From Tigriopus japonicus (lineage: Eukaryota; Arthropoda; Copepoda; Harpacticoida; Harpacticidae), in the NCBI GenBank assembly GCA_010645155.1, contig CM021320.1, positions 1,428,965 through 1,492,964 of the forward strand: a stretch of DNA of 64,000 bases. Reading direction: 5' to 3'. Within the stretch, counting starts at the first letter, position 1; every line of letters starts with the position of its first letter. The notes beneath the pieces were generated by a model, which ran no database searches, had not been told where the DNA came from, and saw only the letters and a list, made by a program, of their open reading frames with translations. This document shows, in pieces, positions 40,201 through 54,100 of this stretch. A program made the position numbers and the translations under genes.

Positions 40201-41220
40201 TGGCTCAACTACTGACACAGGAAAGGCTCGAATGGGCTGGCTTCCTTCGGGAAACTCGAAGTTATGAACAATACGCATTGCACTACTTTTATCATCAGAT
40301 TTCATCTTACTACGTTCATGCAGCCATGGTCCGGTGGCATTCCATTCCCAAAATATACAGCTACGAGTACATGCACCCTAGCAAGCCGTTCGTCTTGTAA
40401 CTTGAACATTGCTCCTTTCAACCAGAAGACGTGTTCCACTCTACGTGGATCCGGTGCCGGTTGGAAGGCTTAAAATGGCCTTACGAATGTTCGTACTAGA
40501 GTTAAGGCCTTCATGGTTGGTTCTTGGTTGAGGTCTCTCGGAGAAACCCAATCTTGAACCATCATGTCATGTTATACTTTTGAAGGGTCGATTCCCACGA
40601 GAACGCCGAAGAGGTTTGCTAGGTTTGAGCCTCACAATGGTTTTCCCATTAGCGCATGGGAATTTTGGCCTCGTTTTTTGCCAGCCAGCAATGGAAAAAC
40701 TCGTCTTAGAGTCAAGACGAAACTCCTCCCAGTTTGAGTCGTAGAAGCCTTTGAGAGCGGATCCGAGGCTTCATTGGAAATCATTAGTTTGGCATTAAAT
40801 CAAACGTCCTTACCTTGGTTGCCCGAGGTCCCAAGTCTCATATTCGTCTTTACTTTCTCCAGAAACAATCCAGGAGGCAACTCTTTACTTTTTGCTGAAT
40901 TATTTTTAGGCTGGTCAAAAAGATATCCACAGGAAACCAGGCTTTGTTTTCTTCGACCGAAAGAAGAAGAAGCGTACCTTTTACAAGTTTGGTAAGCTTC
41001 GTTTGATTTGTATTCCTCGCTACTCTACGTAACTTCGTCGAACTCAGCTTCAATCCTATTCGACCTGCTCTGATCCTCTCTTCATTTGGTATGTGACTAA
41101 CGAACTGGGATGGATTTGGAAAAGCTCTCGTTGCTTGGCCTTAAATCCCATGAGGAACTCCCAAAATAAGCCAATTGGCCTCCTTTCCCATCTCAGTCAT
41201 GACTTTCATCCCCCATAGGA

Positions 41221-41243
41221 GAGGAGGAGGAGGAGGAGGAGGA
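41221..41243. repeat. (GAG)n microsatellite
   Basis: About seven GAG units. Confidence 0.8.
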
Positions 41244-44200
41244 GACGAAGGAGGAGTACTCTTCGTAGTCCGGACGTGAATGTGGTTGGATAGCTCCAAA
41301 ACCACCAAACAAACTGTGGCGTCGAATCCTCGAATCTTCTGACAATCCCGCTCTGTTTCGACCGGAAAGTGACAGATGGATTGTGGAAATCCATTTTCGA
41401 TTTGTTAATTAAGGTAAAAGCTTTTGTCTTGGGGAAAATCTGTTTCATGTCACTCACTAGAGATTGACATGACGTGTGGTAGACTGAGGCCATTGGTGCG
41501 AGCAGTCGTGGCCAACCAATGCTCCCAAGTGAACTCGTTTTCCATCCGTTGGTTGGTGGACTCGCTCATTAGACTCGCATTCATTGTGGATCGTCATCGA
41601 CCATCGGATCGAGGGAATGTATGAACGTAATTCCAAAGTACGAACTGTACGCTAGTCGAGCTAATAACGAATCACCCAAAGGACGTTGGTTCCAGGTGGC
41701 ATTTGAAGACAAAGAGATGAAGAAAAACCTTTTCATTGAGACGGCCTCTAAGCTTCGAGGTCAGGACTGCTAAAAAGTTTTACTTTTTCCTCTTTGTTCA
41801 AATTTTCTGACGTTTGAATGGAACTAGCGAAAGTTTTTCCTTCCCCATTTCGAGCACCGTTAGTTCACCGGCGTTCGTTTCATCCTTCTTGGTTCCATGT
41901 AGTCAGCATTTGGCATTTGGCTCACCGTCTACACTTTTTCCGCCCGTGTTCCCACTTTTATACTTCTTATTCGTTACTTCCAACACGGCCTCTTTCTGCA
42001 TCTAACGATTACGGAAAGCCCGCCCCGATCTTAACGTAATGAGAAATGGCTTTAAAACTGCATTACTAGTTCGTTGCGGAAGTTACGGGGCAATCATAAT
42101 GGCAGGAATATTTTTATTTTCAAAACTCAAGGGTTTCCAACCCTCTAGAAGTAATAGGTAATACTTTAAGTAATCCTTTAGTGACACAGATTTTTTTGAC
42201 TTCATCTCTTCCATGATGCTTCTTTCCGCCATGTCTCAAGATCAGTAATTGTGTTATTGTGATAGCTCAAGACTTTTCCTTAATATTTCCAATTCGTCGC
42301 TTAGCAATAGATGTCAACATTTCCAGTGATCTTTTGCCGTTTAAACTGTTTCTATGCGATGAAAATGGCTTTTAAAGTAGAGGGTGGTTCAGGGACAAAC
42401 TCAAAGGCTTCAAAATGCGAAAAAAAAACGCGAAACAGTGGCTTATTACTTAAATACTTCGACTTCATCGTGTGCATCCATTCTTTAGGGTAGCTTCTCT
42501 GTTATAATGAACAAAAAGCAGGGTTAAATGCATCCCTTGAAACCATCAACCCAAAAAATCAAGTCAAACCTACTTGGTTTGCAAAAAAATCATTGACCTT
42601 GAATTCCAAAAAAGTGCGTTTACCCAACACTGCTTTATTGCATTTCGAGCTAAAAAGCACATAACCCAATCTGGAGCCTTTTACAATGCAAGTACCAAGG
42701 GTGGTAATGGTGGCAAAGCCATTCCAAAACTGCATCGCCATTCTTGATTGAGACCACAAAGTTCAAAAAAGAAAATGGAACGACTATACGTTATTCTTAA
42801 CATAATGATCTGTCATGAGAATCCTTGTTCCGTTGCATTGTCTTTTGAACACTCAAGCACTCGTAACTCCAGGAAACGGTGTTAGTAATAGAAAACCAAG
42901 AAAGACTTCGCTTCCTAATGGCCTCTGTTTCATTAGAGGTCAAGTCGCTCAAATAAGACGACCTCTAAAATTACAGCCTCAGACGTCTCTTCCATACACG
43001 GTACCAGTCTCCGTTTTTTGTAGCACTCTGCTCTCCCAAGGTACAAATTGCATGACAAGAGCAATCACGTGAAAATTAGATGGTTGTAAATCAGTTGGAG
43101 CGTCGTCTTCCACAAGAGAAAGGGTGGATCCTCATGGAAAAGCCAACATTGGGAAATAATTCAAAACATTTTGAATGTTCCTAACCAATAAATTATTGAT
43201 TCAGGACAACTTGTAACCAATAAATTGGATCACCAAAGTGAATAAAAGTCAAATTAGAAGTCCAAATTGTTTGGGGATGAAGTCGGTGGTCCGCATTCGC
43301 TGTTTATACGAGGAACTTGGGGGGCAGGATCATAAAATGAGATGGGATGCTTCACTGGCTCTCAAATTCCGTTTATGTAGTTCATTTTTGCTTCCAGTAG
43401 CAAAATGTGAAAGACACCAGATGGGTTTCTGTGGCTTCAAAAAATGCACTATAGTGAGCGGGCTATTTTATTCCACAACGGCATTTGAATTTTACATTTT
43501 TACATACGCTCTCTACTCCATATAAGAAAGAAGATGCTTCAGAGACCAATCAGGATATGCTTTGACTTTGATATTCAGTAATTTTCGTTCTCCTATCTAA
43601 TATGATACAGAATGGCCGATAAGGGTCACATGCATCGGATTTCTCGCTAATCTTTGCTTCCATCCACACTCTGGGGAGTCTTTTCGAGGATCTAAATGAG
43701 TCTCTCAATAACCATAAATTATCGCAGATCTCTTTGTCAAAATGAAATGGCCGTGACTTCGAACTCAATTTTGGCGCCAAACCCTTTTCGCGGCAAACTG
43801 ACGATGCTCTAACTAGTTCTCCTTAATCTCAAGGGAAGTCGCAGGGAGGGGGAAGTGAGAGCTGGAAAGCATTGTGGCCTTGGTTTGGCCCTTCTGCTGA
43901 TAGCTGCAGTTTTGGAGGTCTAAATGGATCAAGTTACACGCGTAAGAACGACGCCTGTGAGAAGAACGACCGAAGGCAAGAGAGCTAGCTAGCTGGCTAG
44001 CGACCAAGGATGGCACCTACGGACTGTCGATTCCAAGGAAGGGAGAAAAAGAAGAAGGAGAAGTCTTTTCGTCCTCAATTGGGCTATATTGCCATTCGAA
44101 ATTCCCTAGACTCTTTTTTGGAGGCCTTCACAAAAGATCCACTAAGAAAGCCTCGAGCGGTCCTTCTTAGGCCTTAGGAAGAGGCGCGACAATCCATTCC

Positions 44201-45703
44201 TGCCAAGATAAAATCTGGAATTTTTCTCTCTTCAAAGTGGAATGCGCCTCAAATGGATCCAGCAGCACTCAATTCATCTCAAGGTTCTAGGGGACCCCTT
44301 CTTCAACACCAAATGTTGAACAGAATGGCTCAAAAGTACTATAATTCACAAAAATCTATGACCAAACCGTGGCTTCTTGGACCGTGGCAAATCAAAAAAC
44401 GAGACCGGGAGCGTGATTGCAGTCAATTATTTCCACTTTATTCCTTACTTTTAATCCTACGGAATGGTCGTTGGTAATCAAATTAAAAGATCTTTGCCGT
44501 CTTTTGAAGAGCCCTGTTATGAACAAGTCGCAGTTGCTTGAACCGTCGCGGGTTAATACTAGGAAATAAAGTGCCCAAAATGGAGAATTTTGTGACCCCA
44601 TTTCGCGCAAATTGTAGCCTTTTTTCGGGGAACTAAGCAAACAGACATCCTCAATTGACAAAAGCCGTTTCCTTCGTCTTCTTCTTCGGTTCCAAAGCAA
44701 ATCAAAGCAACGATTGGGAATGAAACAAAAGATCTCTCGAGGTTAGCAAATGTCAAGATCCAATAGTTGGAAGCGGGTGTAATCTCCCAAATAAAGTTCA
44801 GCATCCAAGATTTGTGAGGGGTAAAAATCTCAACACAAAAAGGCTTCTTCTCAGGGTTTACTGGCATCTTCAACAAAAGAAATCAAGATGAAAAAGGAAC
44901 AAAAAGTGTGCAACTTTTCTCAGATTACTCTGTCCATTTTGGACCACAGCTATGGTTTATGGGCTTTCAAGAATTTCGACCAATTGGATTTCTAAACCAG
45001 AAGCAAAAGCAATATTGAAGAAAACAAAGTAAGCCAAAAATTATGGGCAATCTACTGGATCGTCATAACGTTGGATGGACGTTGGCTGCCTTTCCAATAA
45101 AATCTCTCTACCTACCAAACTACCCCAAAAGGGACAGTTCTACTTCACAAGAATGGATATCCGATTTCTCTGCCCAAGCTCACCTTTCAAGGTGCTTCTG
45201 ACACTTGTTAGTTAGGAAGGAAACAATATATCCCTTGGCTCTACATAAACACCGTATAGTGAAAGGCTCTTTGTTACAAAGAAAGGTTTCTTACCTTGAG
45301 AGAAGATCTCAGCGGTGACAAGGAGTTTACAGGATTAGTTCCTCATGGCCTTGACTTGAATGAAGTTATGTTTTAGGGCCTTGAAACTTAATCTCATTGA
45401 TTTAAGAGAAGGCGGCGATAGCACGAACTCACCACTTAACCACTAAAAATAGCGTAGAATCCTGTCGTTGAACAATTCAAAGAAGCGTGAAAGGTGCACC
45501 CACCGTTTGTTGAGGATGGATGGAAGAGAATATGGATGTTTAGTCAAGAGAGGTCAGCTGTTGTTGAGGTCAACACAGACCCACAAATACATTCCTGTTG
45601 AAAGGCATGATGAGAGTTGTGGGCACGTTTCCGTGGCATCCCCTCCGTAGTTCTGTGGTTCTAGTTCTGTCTTGATTATGAATCATATAGAGCAAGACCC
45701 GAA

Positions 45704-45741
45704 GTGAGTGAGTGAGTAGTGAGCGAGTGAGTGAGTGAGAG
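45704..45741. repeat. (GAGT)n microsatellite
   Basis: GAGT units with one interruption. Confidence 0.8.
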
Positions 45742-46853
45742 AAAGAAAGAGCCTCCTTTGGTTGGCAGGATGAGGGCTAGTCACTCAAGGTCCTTTTGTT
45801 GATCATAGCTTGTTCTTCATATCTTTTCTTCATCCTCTTTGAGTGAGCGGTATAATGACGAATCAGCACTCCCCTCAATCAGCATGGAAATCCTACTCTC
45901 GGCTCTCCGACCACTTCCAATACCTCCTTCAAAACATGGTCCACGTGTTGTCCCAGTAATGGGAAATCACACATACACACAAACAATCCTCGGTGCGAGC
46001 TGGAAAAGGGTCACGAAAAACCGTAGCTCGAGGAGACCCGCAAGAAACCAGAACTCGTTTCCCTTCTGTCACAGAAATGTTTCAAGTTCCAATGCAAGTA
46101 AACAAGAAATACCAGTGAGAAGGAAGGAACCTTCAGCGAGCGCCGCGTGCCAACGTACGGTTACAACTGGTGAAGACCTGGAGTCAGGGTTGGGGGACTG
46201 TGGAAACGAGTCGTCCACCACTCCACGCGAGGAACTTGGGAAAGAGGAGACGAAGGACGAGGACGAACAAGTAGAAGAAGAAGAAGGACTTGAGTTGAGC
46301 TAAGCAGGTTCTGTTTTCTTAACAGATCTCGCCAGAAAATTTCTCCTCATCTTGAGCGGGAAAAGCTGAAAGTGAGTGGGGGAGAGGGAGAGTGTGGAAC
46401 GCCGCGAGAGCGCCGGGCATGACCCCCAAGTCCCGAGGGCCAAAACGAAAGAAGGACATCGGAGGCAGGCGTGGAATTGCGGTCTATGGCCGTGCGCGGA
46501 TGTGTATGTGTGCTGAGGACGAAAAAGCGGGCACGGTGGTGAGCTCCCCAAAGAGTGGGTCGGTCGTCGAGTCTCTCTCTCTATCGGAGTGTTCCGAAGG
46601 CCGAGGACCCTAGGATGGATGGACCTACCACTGTTTCTTCTTCGCCGGAAGACTTCGGCCTTTGGTATTTGTTGTTGGTACAACTTCTACCAACGGCTTG
46701 GACCCAAAGAACAAGAGTGAGCAAAGGCCACTAAAATGGTTGGGAGACGAGCAGTTGAAATGAGGAGAAAGATGAAAGAACAAGGAGAGGGGAGGGGGCA
46801 GAGAGGCCTTGCCTGACAAACCCGAGTAGAAGAGGAGGCAAAGGAGGTGGTTG

Positions 46854-46925
46854 TGATGGTGGTGGAGGAGGAGGAGGAGGAAGAGGTGGAGAAGAAGAAG
46901 AAGGAAGAGGAGGAGGCAGAAGCAA
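46854..46925. repeat. purine-rich GGA/GAA low-complexity tract
   Basis: One strand is almost entirely G and A. It produces artificial poly-Ser and poly-Pro ORFs on the minus strand. Confidence 0.8.
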
Positions 46926-47004
46926 GAAGGGACATTGAACCAGCTGATCCGTTGGCGACCTAATGCTAAGTGGAGCGGCTTTGGTCCGGCGCCACTACCC
47001 GTAC

Positions 47005-47023
47005 CAGTCAGTCAGTCAGTCAG
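47005..47023. repeat. (CAGT)n microsatellite
   Basis: Almost five CAGT units. Confidence 0.8.
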
Positions 47024-50000
47024 ATGGCCCTTATGAGCAAAGTTAGACTCGGAGAAAAATATAGATTCTTGAGACGAAGTCTTAGTAGCAGCTTCTGTCT
47101 CTGTCTCTCTCTCTCTCCTCCCGTCTTCCGAGAAGGCCCGGTAAATTTACTCCACTCGATTTTGAAGGGCGATGGGCTTCTCTTGAGGAAATAAGTGCGC
47201 GCAAAATAAAGGCCAAGGCTTCTGCCATGTGTCACGACAACTATCAGAGCCACTACGCAAAGAGTAAGGAAAAGGACCACGAGGAGAAGGAGAAAAAGAA
47301 GACGAGGCCATAACACCAAAAGGACTCGACGAGTGAGTACAAGTTTTGGAGGGATTGGCGCCTTCTCTTACCTTCTCAAACTAGTCTCCCAAGAGTGCCT
47401 CTTTTATTTGGGGTTCTTCGTTCCCGTTGTGGATGGGTGTCTGGGCAAGATGTTACAAGAACAGTAAGGAGGAAATGTAGTCTTCCCTTACATAAGACAC
47501 GGAGAGGACATGCTCAGAAATTCAGCTTTTAATATCAGGTCAACTTCGAGACTTCTGCCACATTAAACCCAGATTGAGATCGGTGGATGCACTCAGAGTC
47601 GAATTCCCCCAAGACCGCTTTTGCTCCAGCTTTTTATTCTACCGGTAGATAATGCGAGACAAGAACGAGTAGGAAGAACCTCCACGAAAGGGGTCTGCAA
47701 ATCAAACCTTTGCCATTTCTCAGAAGCCTTTAACCGAGGGTAATACAAGAACAAAAGATGTCGACCAAGAATGCGCCTTTGAGGCTGACATTGAATGGAT
47801 TATTCAGTAAGAAATTTGCATATTCTCTGTGTAAAAAGAGATTCATTCGCCGAGTCGCGAGGAGTCAGTATCTGTTGTGCTGGAAATCCCTCAAGTAATT
47901 ATTCCCTTTAAATTTGCATGTCTTTGAACCGTTCCACCTCGCAAGCTTCATACATACATTACCAAGCAAGAGAAGCATGCAGCTCAGCAATGAAATTAGG
48001 GGGTCAGTTGTCTGCCCGTGCTCGGTTTTCATTTTGGTTTTCCCTCACACATGATCCTCCAGGAGGTCACTTTTTTTGACCACAAAAAAATAATAGTAGG
48101 GGGTATGGTTCACCATTTATGAAAGACATTTCATGTCATTTGGAAGTGATGGCAAACGGCAGGGGTCAATTTACCAAGTAATGTTCCATCACATGATTCA
48201 GAGACCTCGTGGTCAGCCAGCATATGCAAGATATTTGAGTGCTCAAAGGTTATTACTCACTTTCATTGCTAGCCACATTTCCGTCAGAAGTGTACTTTTT
48301 GATGATGTGGATGATGAATACAAGATGTATCTGATGTTCGATCATATCTGAGGTAGTAAGTGAAGTAACATTTGTAGCCTCTTTGATGGTCCCAAGGCGA
48401 AAATGGACATCCATTGGTCCAAGCCACCCAACGAAAGCTAAGTACCACCCGTCATTCCACCAAGAGCTCTCAGCCGCAAATGTAAAAGGAGGAGACCAGC
48501 TTGATCTCTCCTCAAAATACACGTGGTCGTTCGAACTATCTATCTATCAGTCTACTCTACTCTACGTATATCTACTTACTCGTCTGTGTGGATGAGAACT
48601 TGCGTATCGGAGATGAGCTGAATTGATCACTGCCTATTAGCTTTGAGGATTGATGAGATATGATGCTGTTGATGAGTTCAGTCAAGAGTGAGTCAAGTGG
48701 AAACCTTAAAAGTTCTTGGAACGGGCACATTCGTTGGTTTGCTCAAAATAAAACATCATTGGCCCCCCTGGCTGAGCCCGATGCTCTGGATATCTACTAA
48801 AACTTGTTTGAATCAAGTTTGATGTCTCAAGGGTTAACACTTTGGTTGAACCCTTGCCATTATTGGGAAAAACGCATATCGTGCTAGCAAAGTTTTCACA
48901 GATTTTTCGCGAGCAAAAAAAATCATCCTGCCTAGCCCTTTAGGATTTGGGGTCGGTGGTTCCCTTTGTCTTTCTCGGGTCACCATGCACGGTCAGTCAC
49001 AAAGGGGAAAGAAGATGTCTTGGATGGTCAGTGGAACAGAGAAAGTCAACGACGTTCAAGGCATGAGCCCGTATTTGGGAAGGGACGGACCAGATGTGGA
49101 TAACTACCAGATAAGGTCTTAAGTACCTGGTCACCTTCCAAAAAAGTTCCCGGTATTACAATAACGACCCAAGAGCAATCTATCGGGCTTTGGGACTTCA
49201 ATGATGTGACCGGTGGGCAGTCAGTGGACTAGTAAGTTCTGGCTTGATTGGAATACTAAGGCTCTATTTGAGTGCCCAGTGGGGTAATGGAGAGCGAACG
49301 AGAACAACTCAGATATTTGTTCCAAGAGTGGAAGAAAGGGAGAAGGGATCTTGAATATCGATGGGATTTGTTTCACCACACATCCAATCCACCTGCAATA
49401 CAATCTTTTATTCTCTTGGGCTTATACCATTGATCTAAGAAACAATCAACGGAGTGTTTATTCTGAACATTGTACACACTGACTTACGATGAATTTGGAG
49501 GCAAGTTTTGCTCTCTTAGGCGATGATATTGGGTTGCTCAGCTAACTCGAACTGTTGGCGATATATATCGAATGTATTCTTAAGGGAGAGGCTCATCTAT
49601 CTGTTCAATCCTTTCGCCAAGAGAGAGAATGTTCTCGATCTATCGGTTATCAGTTAGATTTTAGGGCGTGGGTGAGCGCCATCGGTTGAAAAACGAATCC
49701 ACCTCAACGGCCAAGAAAACGCAAGTCGTCTTCGTTTTCGCTTTCGACATCATTCTTCCATCGGTAGATAGGACCATTCTCTTTTCCAATAATCCATAAA
49801 ACCCGATGTACATTTGTCGATGGATTGCACACAATGCCAAAAGACGAACAGCACTCGGATGGATCATTTTGCCAGGTCTGAACCACTTTATGTACCAATA
49901 GTTATTTCCATAGACTACGAACTTTGTTTGAACAGTGCTCTTATCCCTGGCTTTAAAAGTTTCAGTACTTTTAGGCTCGACTCTTAAACCAACATACACG

Positions 50001-50680
50001 TGTGTGTCTGTCTTGACTGCCGTGTAAAGCCTTCGATTTCTAAGTGAATTTTATGGAAGATCGACGAGTCAACGTCTAGGTTTTCCATCCATCTTTTGGC
50101 AACTCGCTGTGCGGAAGCAATTTTATGTGAACATATCAATGACCCATTCTGCTGGAATCTCATCGTTAATTCTCAGAACATTCAAGCGGAGAAACCTTCA
50201 GCCAAGCTTTAATGGGCTGGACAACCATATGGCTGATTGCCAAGGTATTGAAACCCCTCTTATGCATCAGTTTTTCCCCATCCATGTGGCCCAATATCCA
50301 GTCTATTCATCATTACACACACTGGGAAATGTACAGAAGCAACTGTGATCCATGGTATCTAATTTGGAACCCAACCTTTGAAAAGATTGGCCGTTTTGCG
50401 TTTTTTATTGCAAAACCCTTTCTTTAACCTTCATCGGTTGTTTTTTCGCCAAATAATTGTGCTTGAGATACCTTTGGGGTTGGATCAAATAGTAAAAGAT
50501 ATGAACTGACTTTTAACTGAGGGCAAGCATTGGAAGTTTATTGAGAAGTTTTATATTTAGGTACCACAAATGTCAGACATGAATGATATGGGTCAGCGTT
50601 TTGGTCATAAAGACGAGATTCAAGCAAAGGCTGTACATTTTGCTTCAATGATCAAAGGTAAAAAAGTCACGAGCAAGGAT

Positions 50681-50686
50681 TTTATT
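50681..50686 (-). promoter_or_regulatory. candidate poly(A) signal of GluCl B
   Basis: AATAAA on the minus strand, about 20 nt past the stop codon. A second AATAAA lies at 50537-50542. The second would leave a more usual 3' UTR length; the sequence alone cannot say which is used. Confidence 0.35.
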
Positions 50687-50706
50687 GGCTAGCGTTTGTT
50701 TTCATC

Positions 50707-51108
50707 TTATCCTCCCCCTTTGATCACTTGTGTAAGGTCGTATTCGGCTCGAGCTTGGATCAAGTAATTAATCCAATAAGCAAGATTGAAAATGGCAAAC
50801 ACCATGGGGAATAAAAACCTCGAGATCACGTCAATCCGTTTGGCCTTTTCCATATGTCTCTGTTTCGAAAACGGCATAGTCACGATTCTCGAGAGACTCC
50901 CCCAGAGAGCCGTTTCGTCGATAGTTTTTGGAACCGTATTTTCATTTCCCGGGGTTCTATTGCCCGTAGTTCCAACGGGTGCACTTCCACTCTGACTCGT
51001 GGATGGAGAGGATGAAGGGCAGTTATTGCCGCTATTGGTCACGTGGTTGAGCAAGTTGGGAAACAAACTTCCGCCAGAACTCCCGAACGAAAAGCTGCCT
51101 GCGTTGGC
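50707..51108 (-). CDS. GluCl: GluCl B coding exon 10 (loop end, TM4, stop)
   Basis: 402 bp including stop. Acceptor is the less common AAG (TTCTTAAG), the only nearby AG that keeps frame with exon 9. It encodes a Ser, Gly and Asn-rich linker, a short conserved [10 protein letters not shown] and TM4 ([20 protein letters not shown]), then the tail [15 protein letters not shown]. Confidence 0.92.
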   Translation of the reverse strand, partial: ANAGSFSFGSSGGSLFPNLLNHVTNSGNNCPSSSPSTSQSGSAPVGTTGNRTPGNENTVPKTIDETALWGSLSRIVTMPFSKQRHMEKAKRIDVISRFLFPMVFAIFNLAYWINYLIQARAEYDLTQVIKGGG

Positions 51109-54100
51109 CTTAAGAATAATTCATAAACGAATCAAATTTTATCACGGAGGAAACGGCTTTTACTTTGGCATTTGTGTAACTTACCAATAGCAGATTGGTT
51201 TCATTATGTAAGGCACAACTTGATGAGTGTGGGCTAAATATTTCCCCTACTCCGCAGCCGTTGTGAGATTGGTTCCTCCGTTGACGCTGAATTGGACCGG
51301 CGAAACGACTCCTTTGAAGTGGGTCAAATATGTAGCCGTTCCCATCTTGACCATGATTGGAGTCCTCGTGACCATAATATTCATCATTGTCAAATCCACT
51401 ACCACGTCCGCTTGCTCTGCCTGCTCCTCCAGCTCCTCCAACTCCTCCTCCTCCGTCGTCATCGTCTGAGTAGTGGTAACCATGGCGTCGCATCCTTTGA
51501 TGATGCCTAAAGTTGCGAGAGGCTCTCAAGGCATAATTGACAAGGGCATACTCCAGTAAGGCACTGAACACAAAGGTCACGCAAACACCCTAAGGCATGG
51601 AAGGAAAAAAGATGTTATTTTCAACCAAAAAGACCAGCACCTAAAGTACGAGACCAATTGGTGCTTTCAAAAAAGAGAGGAATATGAAGAATAGAGTCAG
51701 TGATTTTGTAACTATACCTGCCACACATCTATTGCTTTAGTGTAAGCCACCGGAGGCAGAGCAGAATTGATAGAGGCGGTTTGGGTGGACATGGTCAGAA
51801 GGGTGGTCACGCCTAAAGCCACTCGAGCAGGTACGGCATGCGGATCCAACCAGAAGCTGACCCAAGACACGATGACCAACATGCAGCCAGGCACGTAGAT
51901 TGTGATCAGATAATAACTGAATTGGCGTTTGAACACTAGATCCACCGAAAGGCAACTATACTCGCCTACAAGGAATGTTTGAAGGGTTATTCTGGGTCGA
52001 CCGAAAAGAAAATTACCTGTAGGTATGAACATGTATTTGCTGGGCAAAATGGATTTTCAGAAGATAATCTTGAAAGTTGATGCCATAAGGACAATAAAGA
52101 TAACTGAAGAACGAGGAATCAATATTCCTTATCAGTAAGAATTTGGTAGCATTTTGTAATTGAAGGAGAATGTTGGATTTGCTTTTGAGATGGACAGACA
52201 AAAATCATTCATTAATTTTCATTTTTGTCATCATTAATATGAGCTAGAGTCGGGTACACGGGACGTGAATTGTGCCAAAAGCCCAAAACAGCTCAGAAAC
52301 CATTTTCATGCGTGAGTTATGAAAGAATCCAAACCTAAATATTTTCCAAGAGAAGATTTGATTTCTAATCGTTTTCGAAACAGCATGAGAAAGAAAAGAA
52401 CCATCAAATATTGTTGGTCTTTTGTGCCCAAATTCAGGAATTCTTCACAAAAAGTGAATTCATGCGAGGTTAAGGTACATGTTGCATTAATGTTTCCATA
52501 ATTTATCTTTTCACAACGTCATCTTCCATGGCGATGGGTTTCTCACTTTAGGTCTACCATCAGCCAGGATTACTCCAGGTCATTTATATCTCTTACCGTG
52601 TGTGAGCCTATTTTTTCCACACATTTGAAAGGAATAACAATTCGTTCTTGGCAGGGCTTGAAAAAGACCTGCTCATTGTATAAATGAAAGACTGAAAAGA
52701 TATACCAAATATGGCCCCAAATTAAGACCAATTTTGTTCTTCCAACTTAAATAAAAGCTGTGAAGTATTTCACAATTTTTAATCAATACAAAATCGGCAA
52801 ATATTTTCGAAATATCAGAGAGTACGAGAAAGTCTAGACGGAAAAGATGTGAAATATTCACAATATTTTCTTACACTTTGAAAAAGATAAAAGTTTAACC
52901 TGTCCATTTTCACAATAAAAAATTATTGCATGAACCATAATTTAAGCGTTTGATTATTTTCCTTTTTATCTGTGGTTCAAAGGTCTGTCATTTCTAGGGA
53001 TCACGAGCAACATTTTTCGTATCAATATCCCCGACATGTCGATCGGTAGAAAGGTCTAATACTAGGCCATGAATTTATAATAAAGATTCAAGAATGACTC
53101 AACTTTTGGTTGAAAGTTGAGATTAATGAATTGTCAATAATGTTTACTTCTGTTTTTTTTTCCTGCATGTCCCCTGAGCTAAACGTTTGAGGATTTGTCG
53201 CAATCCAAAATTGCCCTTAAACTGGGTCTAATTTGTTATAACTTCCTGAATTATGAGATGACACCTTGAGATGAACGTAAGCATAACAAAATATAGGATT
53301 TGTTGAAAAAAGGCTAAGTGGCACATACACATACTTATATCCAAACTAAAAACACTGTTTTCTTTGGAACTTCCGTCACCAGGCATCACCCTTCCTATGT
53401 TAACCCACAAAGGTCTATGTGTTAACCGGTTATCTCGTCGGAAGGAATGCTAAAAACTTGAAAAACTCCCATGATGAGGCAAAAATGGATAAAAAATTGA
53501 ACACAATATTGAAAAATTTAGCATCAAAGAGAGTGCTACAAAATATTGACTTATTTTGTTGAGTCAGGCCATTACTTTGTAGAGAGAAAAAGGCTCAAAT
53601 TTACATAATACTAGATGCCCCATTCAGCTCTATCATCCAAAACCTTAGAAAAATTAAGCATTCATTTCAAAAAATTACCAAAAAGGTGAAAGGCTGTTTT
53701 GAAAGATATGCAGAAACAAGAGTAAGGCGTTTCTACACAATCAATCATTGATAGACGCCTTTCGAAAAGTTGGGGTCAGTTATTTGGCTTCATTATTTAT
53801 TCAATCAGCGTTTTAAAGTCCCATCTTAACATTCGTAGGGAAAAATGTCGATCAGTGGTCGTGACTTGGCAAAGGTTGCGCGGTTCCAATGGAACCAATT
53901 CCGACAAAAGTCTGCCACTCTCCGTCAAGCTTGTTAAAGGTTCCAAGAGGAACAAATAAATTGGACCACTCCAGTTTCATTTTTTTCGGGAAGTTTACAT
54001 GGCAAATGAGATCCGCTTTAGACCTTCCAGAAGCAGCAAAACCATTAAAGCTTAAAATGTAAACTTCCTGCAACAATTTTCCGGATGGAAGCAAGCTCAG

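Larger units (their letters stand above)
24735..50706. other. intergenic region between GluCl A and GluCl B
   Basis: About 26 kb without a gene I can support. It contains many simple repeats and many short overlapping ORFs without recognisable domains. It may hold the promoter and noncoding 5' exons of GluCl A and the 3' end of GluCl B. Confidence 0.6.

Noticed and set aside
45839..46303. 154-codon plus-strand ORF with an acidic tail
   Set aside because: The Glu-rich end comes from a GAA/GAG simple repeat; the rest shows no recognisable protein.
24735..50706. A third GluCl copy between A and B
   Set aside because: I searched for WMPD, the Cys-loop and PAR/TM2 motifs on both strands in this region and saw none.
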